NCBI RefSeq assembly: GCF_900100875.1 | Contig: NZ_FNKQ01000004.1 | Coordinates: 62,001 to 126,000, forward strand | Origin: Halopelagius longus | Lineage (GTDB): Archaea > Halobacteriota > Halobacteria > Halobacteriales > Haloferacaceae | Direction: 5' to 3' | DNA length: 64,000 nucleotides | Part shown: positions 60,448-64,000 of the stretch, piece after piece | How positions within the stretch are numbered: the stretch's first letter is position 1 | How the letters are laid out: the number at the start of each line of letters is the position of its first letter | Made by a program: the position numbers and the translations under genes | The notes under the pieces: model-generated | Seen by the model: only the letters and a program-made list of their open reading frames with translations | What the model was told of the DNA's origin: nothing | The model's database searches: none

Positions 60448-60499
60448 ACTGACTGTCTTTGCCGTCTAAACTTATAGGTTGAGTATGGCCGGCAAAACT
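60428..60499. promoter_or_regulatory. Inverted repeat across the parA promoter
   Basis: The parA start context and the DNA 30-50 bp upstream form an inverted repeat. The left arm is CCGGCCATACT (60440-60450, covering the start codon) and the right arm AGTATGGCCGG (60482-60492), with AGTTTTACTGG outside the left and CAAAACT outside the right. Between them is the TATA box. Such a palindrome could be an operator or part of a partition site. It also creates a divergent ATG at 60485. Confidence 0.55.
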
Positions 60500-60639
60500 G
60501 TCTCTACCGACTCTGTCGACGGCCGGTCGCTATCGTCGGCGACGACTCCCGAACGAGAACCCGCCTCGTTCGCGGCGGAAACACGCCGAATACCCGAAAT
60601 GATCGATGTATCGCCCGAGACGCGAACGTGATGAATCGG

Positions 60640-61222
60640 AGTTGACCACCGATTCGAGGAAGCAAATACGGTTTTGACGTAAAAGATAGACGAAATTCCT
60701 AGATCGGTTTTCTCTCCTAGACCGTCTTTGCCCGTTCGCTCCCGGACGGACAGTACCTCTCTGACATCCTTTCCATCTCTATCGTCTCTTTCATCTCTTC
60801 CGTCTCTCCTTTCTTTCCAATCTTTGCTGTACTAACAGGTTTTGACGGATTTGCTATCAAAACTATCTCGTTCGTCTTTCTCGTAAAGATGGCCCCGGCA
60901 GGAAAAGTAGTCAAGCCATCAAAGATAGATTTGCTAGCAAAGAGGGTTGGGAGAGTAAAGCGAAACGAACTGTGCGAGACGGACGAGAGATGGAAGACGA
61001 GAAAGAGATGCGAGATAGACGAGCGAAGCGGGACGTGGAAGAGATGCAAGAGAGAAGCGAGGAGAAAACAGGGCGACCCGACAATCGGGACGAATTCGGG
61101 GTTTCGAAACCGACCGTGACCGTCCTCACCCGGCCGTCTTCGTCCGACGGGCCCACGTTCGACGGCTCTCCCCCGCGGCGGCCGTGGATATCGTTTCATA
61201 CCCGTAGGTTCTACAGGCGGGT
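60640..61222. other. Intergenic region with polypyrimidine/polypurine tract and TTTGC motifs
   Basis: No gene is convincing. A run of C/T (about 60760-60822) is followed by several TTTGC/GCAAA elements: TCTTTGC near 60723 and 60823, GATTTGC near 60851, and ATTTGCTAGCAAAG at 60932-60945, which is palindromic. Then comes a purine-rich stretch (about 60945-61075). A similar pyrimidine-rich sequence and TTTGC motifs occur in the partner gene. It might be a centromere-like partition site. TTTCATA (61194-61200) at its end serves the rhomboid gene. Confidence 0.5.
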
Positions 61223-61834
61223 ATGAACACGGGCCGCGAGAGGGCATCCCCCTTCGGACGGGTCGTCGGGAACCCCGCCGTACAGACGCTCGTGACGATG
61301 GCCGTCGTCTCCCTCTTGACGTGGTGGAGTTTTCTGGTCGGCTCGACCGGACTGTTCGTCCTCGCCCCGCCCATCTTCGACCCGCCGTGGGGCCTCGTGA
61401 CCAGCGTGTACGCCCACGCCAACCCCGCGCACCTCCTCTCGAACGCGATGCTCATCGCCGTCGCCGGCGGCATCGTCTCGCTCTCGACGACTCGGCTCCG
61501 GTTCCACGCCTTCTTCCTCTCGACGGGCGCACTCGCCGCCGTCGCCCAAGTGTGGTCGGGCGTGATTCTCGGGAATCCGACGGCGGTCCTCGGGTCGTCC
61601 GGGGCGGCGTTCGCGCTGGTCGGCTACGTCCTCGCTTCGAACCCCGTCTCGGCGTCGCTCCTCGACCGGTTCCGCCTCCCCGCACGGGCCGTCGTGGTCC
61701 TCGTCGCCCTCGTCGCGTTCGCCCTCACGCTCACCTACAGCGCACCCGGAAGCGCGCTCGTCGCGCACTTTACGGGTGCCGTCGCGGGGCTGACCGCCGG
61801 CCGCTTCCGCCTCCTCCGCGACGACGCGCGGTGA
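61223..61834 (+). CDS. Rhomboid family intramembrane serine protease
   Basis: The 203-residue product has six hydrophobic helices and all core rhomboid motifs: AHANPAHLLSNAML (HxxxN, near residue 60), the active-site helix AVLGSSGAAFALVGY (Ser near 117) and the TM6 His in ALVAHFTGAVAGL near 180. It is of the short six-helix type usual in haloarchaea. The ATG at 61223 has TTTCATA about 27 bp upstream. Substrates are unknown. Confidence 0.92.
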   Translation: MNTGRERASPFGRVVGNPAVQTLVTMAVVSLLTWWSFLVGSTGLFVLAPPIFDPPWGLVTSVYAHANPAHLLSNAMLIAVAGGIVSLSTTRLRFHAFFLSTGALAAVAQVWSGVILGNPTAVLGSSGAAFALVGYVLASNPVSASLLDRFRLPARAVVVLVALVAFALTLTYSAPGSALVAHFTGAVAGLTAGRFRLLRDDAR

Positions 61835-62156
61835 CGGCCTCGCCCGGGTAGCGTTTCTCCGTCTCGCTGTGTCTTCGCTCGGTCGCACTGGGCCCCTCCC
61901 CGTCGCGCTATTTCCTCTCCGCGTCCGATTCTGTTCGTCCGACCCCGCCCCTCCACCTCCCGGTTTACCGCTTCGAGACGGGATACTTCGCGGAGCGAAC
62001 ACGGTCTCGTTTCCCCTACTGTCGTAGGACGGATAAACAGAATAGTAGAGTTATTTTGTCGAATCGCTATTCGAACCGGCTAGTTTATGGCGTTCCGTCC
62101 TGTACTAGCCGCTGTCGAAGCCGGCCACCACACCGGCGACGCACACGCTTACAACC
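61835..62156. promoter_or_regulatory. Intergenic region with palindrome before TrkA-N gene
   Basis: This 322-bp gap holds no gene. The inverted repeat TCGAATCGCTATTCGA (62059-62074, perfect six-base arms around CGCT) lies just before GTTTATGG (62083-62090), a TATA-like box, so it may be an operator. An AT-rich stretch (62036-62058, TTATTTTGTC) precedes it. Transcription would begin near 62110, leaving a leader of about 45 bases. Confidence 0.5.
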
Positions 62157-62741
62157 ATGTCCACGCAAACACTCATCGTCGGCGGTGGTCACGTCGGCCG
62201 CTTGCTCGCCCGACGGATGGACGAACGCCGCGAGGCGGTCCACTTCGTCGACGACAGCGAGACTGCGGTTCGACGCGCACGGGAGAACGGAGTACCGGCA
62301 CGGGAAGCGACGCTGACCAGTCCGCGGTCGTTGGACGACGTGGGTGCCGGCGACGCGGAGACGGCTATCGCGGTGTCGTTGGAGGACAGCGTCAACCTGC
62401 TCGTCGCGCAACTACTGCGCTGTCGGTTCGACGTTCCGCGAATCGTCGTCCTCGTCAACGACCCGCGGAACCACGACGCCTTCGACGGACTCGGAGTCGA
62501 ATCAGTCTGTGCGGCGACGGCCGTCACCACGGCCATGCTCGAGACGACGTTCGACCTCGATTCGGCGTCGGACGGTTCGTCCGTCGAACTCAACGCCGAC
62601 GACGGGTCCGAGTCGGAGTCCGACCGGCGTCCCGCGCGGCCGTTCGACTTCGGGAGTCGCCTCCGTTCGAAGACGCTCGCTACCGGCCGGTTCGCGGAGT
62701 CGGCCCGAAACCGAATCGCTCGCGGGAGGAGGTCGAACTAA
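62157..62741 (+). CDS. TrkA-N (NAD-binding) domain protein
   Basis: The 194-residue product has a Rossmann fold: TLIVGGGHVGRLLARRM near residue 5, VHFVDDSETAV in the second strand and a SLEDSVNLLVAQLLR stretch, as in TrkA/KtrA regulatory proteins. The TrkA-C domain is absent and the tail is Asp/Ser- then Arg-rich. It overlaps the start of the permease gene by one base (TAATG), so it is a likely regulatory subunit of that permease. A nearby decayed gene (40298-40670) is of the complementary TrkA-C type but is not linked. Confidence 0.85.
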   Translation: MSTQTLIVGGGHVGRLLARRMDERREAVHFVDDSETAVRRARENGVPAREATLTSPRSLDDVGAGDAETAIAVSLEDSVNLLVAQLLRCRFDVPRIVVLVNDPRNHDAFDGLGVESVCAATAVTTAMLETTFDLDSASDGSSVELNADDGSESESDRRPARPFDFGSRLRSKTLATGRFAESARNRIARGRRSN

Positions 62742-64000
62742 TGCAGAAGGCGTTAGAACGCGACCTCGGCCTGTTCTCCGTTCTCGCCATCAGTATCGGC
62801 GCGATGGTCGGGAGCGGCATCTTCATTCTTCCCGCTCTCGCCGTCAAAATCGCCGGCCCCGCCGTCATCCTCGCGTACGTTATCGCCGGCCTCCTCGTGT
62901 TGCCCGCGGCGTTGTCGAAGTCCGAGATGGCGACGGCGATGCCCGAAGCGGGCGGGACGTACCTGTACATCGAACGCGGGATGGGCCCGCTTCTCGGAAC
63001 GGTCGCCGGACTCGGGACGTGGTTCTCCCTCTCCTTTAAGGGCGCACTCGCCCTGGTCGGCGGCGTCCCGTACCTCCTGTTGCTGTTCGACGTCCCCCAG
63101 AGCGTCGTCACGCCCGTCGCTCTCGTACTCGCGGCGCTTCTCGTTCTCGTGAACCTGTTCGGCGCGAAGCAGACCGGCCGTCTCCAAGTCGGCATCGTCG
63201 CGATAATGCTCGCGGCACTCGTGTGGTTCGCCGTCGGCGGGACGCCGAGCGTCCAACAGACGAACTACAGCCCGTTCTTCACCGGCGGCGTCGGCGGTCT
63301 CTTGGCGGCGACCGGACTTGTGTTCGTCTCCTACGCGGGCGTGACGAAGATAGCGAGCGTCGCCGAAGAAGTCGAAGACCCCGACCGGAACATCCCCCTC
63401 GGCATCGTCGGTTCGCTCGCGTTCACGACGCTCCTCTACACGCTCATCGTCGCGGTGATGGTCGGCGTCACCGACCCCGGAACCATCGCCGACACCTCGA
63501 CGCCGATGGCCGTCGCCGCGGAGGCGACACTCGGCACCGCGGGCGTCGTCGCCATCGTGGTGGCCGCCATCTTAGCGCTCGTCAGCACCGCGAACGCGGG
63601 TATCCTCTCGTCGTCGCGGTACCCCTTCGCGATGGCTCGCGACAACCTCGTCCCCTCCTCACTGTCGGTCGTCAGCGACCGGTTCGGAACGCCGAGCACG
63701 TCTATAACGGTCACGGGGGTCGTCCTGTTACTGCTCATCGCGTTCGTCCCAATCCTCGACATCGCCAAACTCGCAAGCGCCTTCCAGATTCTGGTGTTCG
63801 TCCTCATCAACTTCGCTATCGTGGCGTTCCGCGAGGGTAACGTCGAGTACGAACCGTCGTTCGAGTCGCCGCTCTACCCGTGGACGCAGGCGTTCGGCAT
63901 CGTCGGCGGCGTGGTCCTCCTGACGCAGATGGGGACCGTCCCGTTCGTCGGCGCTGTCGTGATGACCGCCGCCGGTATCGTCTGGTACTACGTGTACGCG
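62741..64000 (+). CDS. APC-family amino acid/cation permease (partial, continues beyond window)
   Basis: From ATG 62741 the frame stays open to the end of the window (420 codons). The product opens with LERDLGLFSVLAISIGAMVG and SGIFILPALAVKI, the APC-superfamily TM1 motif, then EAGGTYLYIERGMGP, SYAGVTKIASVAEEVEDP and about eleven to twelve helices in all. In haloarchaea such proteins often end in one or two UspA domains; that part would lie past the window. Coupling to the TrkA-N gene suggests NAD- or ligand-controlled transport of an amino acid or cation. Confidence 0.9.
   Translation, partial: MQKALERDLGLFSVLAISIGAMVGSGIFILPALAVKIAGPAVILAYVIAGLLVLPAALSKSEMATAMPEAGGTYLYIERGMGPLLGTVAGLGTWFSLSFKGALALVGGVPYLLLLFDVPQSVVTPVALVLAALLVLVNLFGAKQTGRLQVGIVAIMLAALVWFAVGGTPSVQQTNYSPFFTGGVGGLLAATGLVFVSYAGVTKIASVAEEVEDPDRNIPLGIVGSLAFTTLLYTLIVAVMVGVTDPGTIADTSTPMAVAAEATLGTAGVVAIVVAAILALVSTANAGILSSSRYPFAMARDNLVPSSLSVVSDRFGTPSTSITVTGVVLLLLIAFVPILDIAKLASAFQILVFVLINFAIVAFREGNVEYEPSFESPLYPWTQAFGIVGGVVLLTQMGTVPFVGAVVMTAAGIVWYYVYA

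Noticed and set aside
60485-60631. A 48-codon plus-strand frame starting in the parA inverted repeat
   Set aside because: Its start derives from the palindrome, it has no recognisable features and no promoter of its own; left as a possible but unsupported peptide.
60889-61119. A 76-codon plus-strand frame in the purine-rich stretch upstream of the rhomboid gene
   Set aside because: Composition is explained by the purine tract; Lys/Arg-rich, unlike the acidic proteins of the window, and no motif is seen.
1-64000. tRNA, rRNA, insertion sequences and integrase genes
   Set aside because: I looked for tRNA-like TTCGAATC arms with matching stems, transposase DDE motifs, flanking inverted repeats and integrase motifs and found none that I can support by eye.

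Overview
The window is haloarchaeal chromosome or megaplasmid DNA. Supporting signs are high GC, acidic proteins, Tat lipoproteins, TATA boxes about 27 bp before start codons (leaderless transcripts), a HalOD1-domain protein, group II chaperonin paralogs, archaeal Orc1/Cdc6 and an archaeal-type CoaD. The species cannot be named from sequence alone; the catabolic load and the Orc/ParA pair would suit a secondary replicon or a plasmid-derived chromosomal region.

Region 1 (1-19.8 kb) is an acid-sugar and hydroxy-acid catabolic island: an aldehyde dehydrogenase (cut by the window edge), an IclR regulator, a three-gene UxaA/GarD-type dehydratase set (two large subunits around one SAF subunit), a ribose-type ABC importer, a four-carbon acid sugar kinase with a PdxA-type dehydrogenase, LutC and a LutB-LutA fusion followed by a LarA-like protein, a UxuA-type mannonate dehydratase, an SDR, a cyclase-family hydrolase and an enolase-superfamily dehydratase. 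The likely logic is uptake, dehydration or phosphorylation-oxidation, and delivery to DHAP, pyruvate or 2-oxoglutarate.

Region 2 (20.5-45 kb) has two convergent, degenerate thermosome paralogs, a second (CUT1-type) sugar ABC importer, a membrane-protein trio, more sugar-acid enzymes (SDR, HpcH/HpaI aldolase, DapA-family lyase, second LarA-like protein), an amidase, an HSL-type esterase, an atypical rhomboid, a third thermosome paralog, formamidase and small genes. Two gene wrecks lie here: a 29-codon isopropylmalate/isocitrate dehydrogenase start (28832) and an internally deleted RCK-domain gene (40298-40670). Four direct repeats at 33343-33450 match the origin repeats 19 kb away.

Region 3 (45-64 kb) is mixed housekeeping and replicon-maintenance DNA: CoaD, a CPBP protease, a secreted esterase, a phosphoribosyltransferase, a methyltransferase, an AI-2E permease, a HalOD1 membrane protein, a replication-origin-like block with inverted repeat arrays next to orc1/cdc6, a lower-GC cargo pair (kinase-like and methyltransferase), a BioB homologue lacking the third radical-SAM cysteine, a parA operon with a Glu/Thr-rich partner, a classical rhomboid and a TrkA-N/amino-acid permease pair running off the end.

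The observations most worth following are the complementary loss of active-site motifs in the two UxaA-like subunits, the matching Orc-box-like arrays at 33 kb and 53 kb, the cysteine-poor BioB, and the three decaying chaperonin paralogs.
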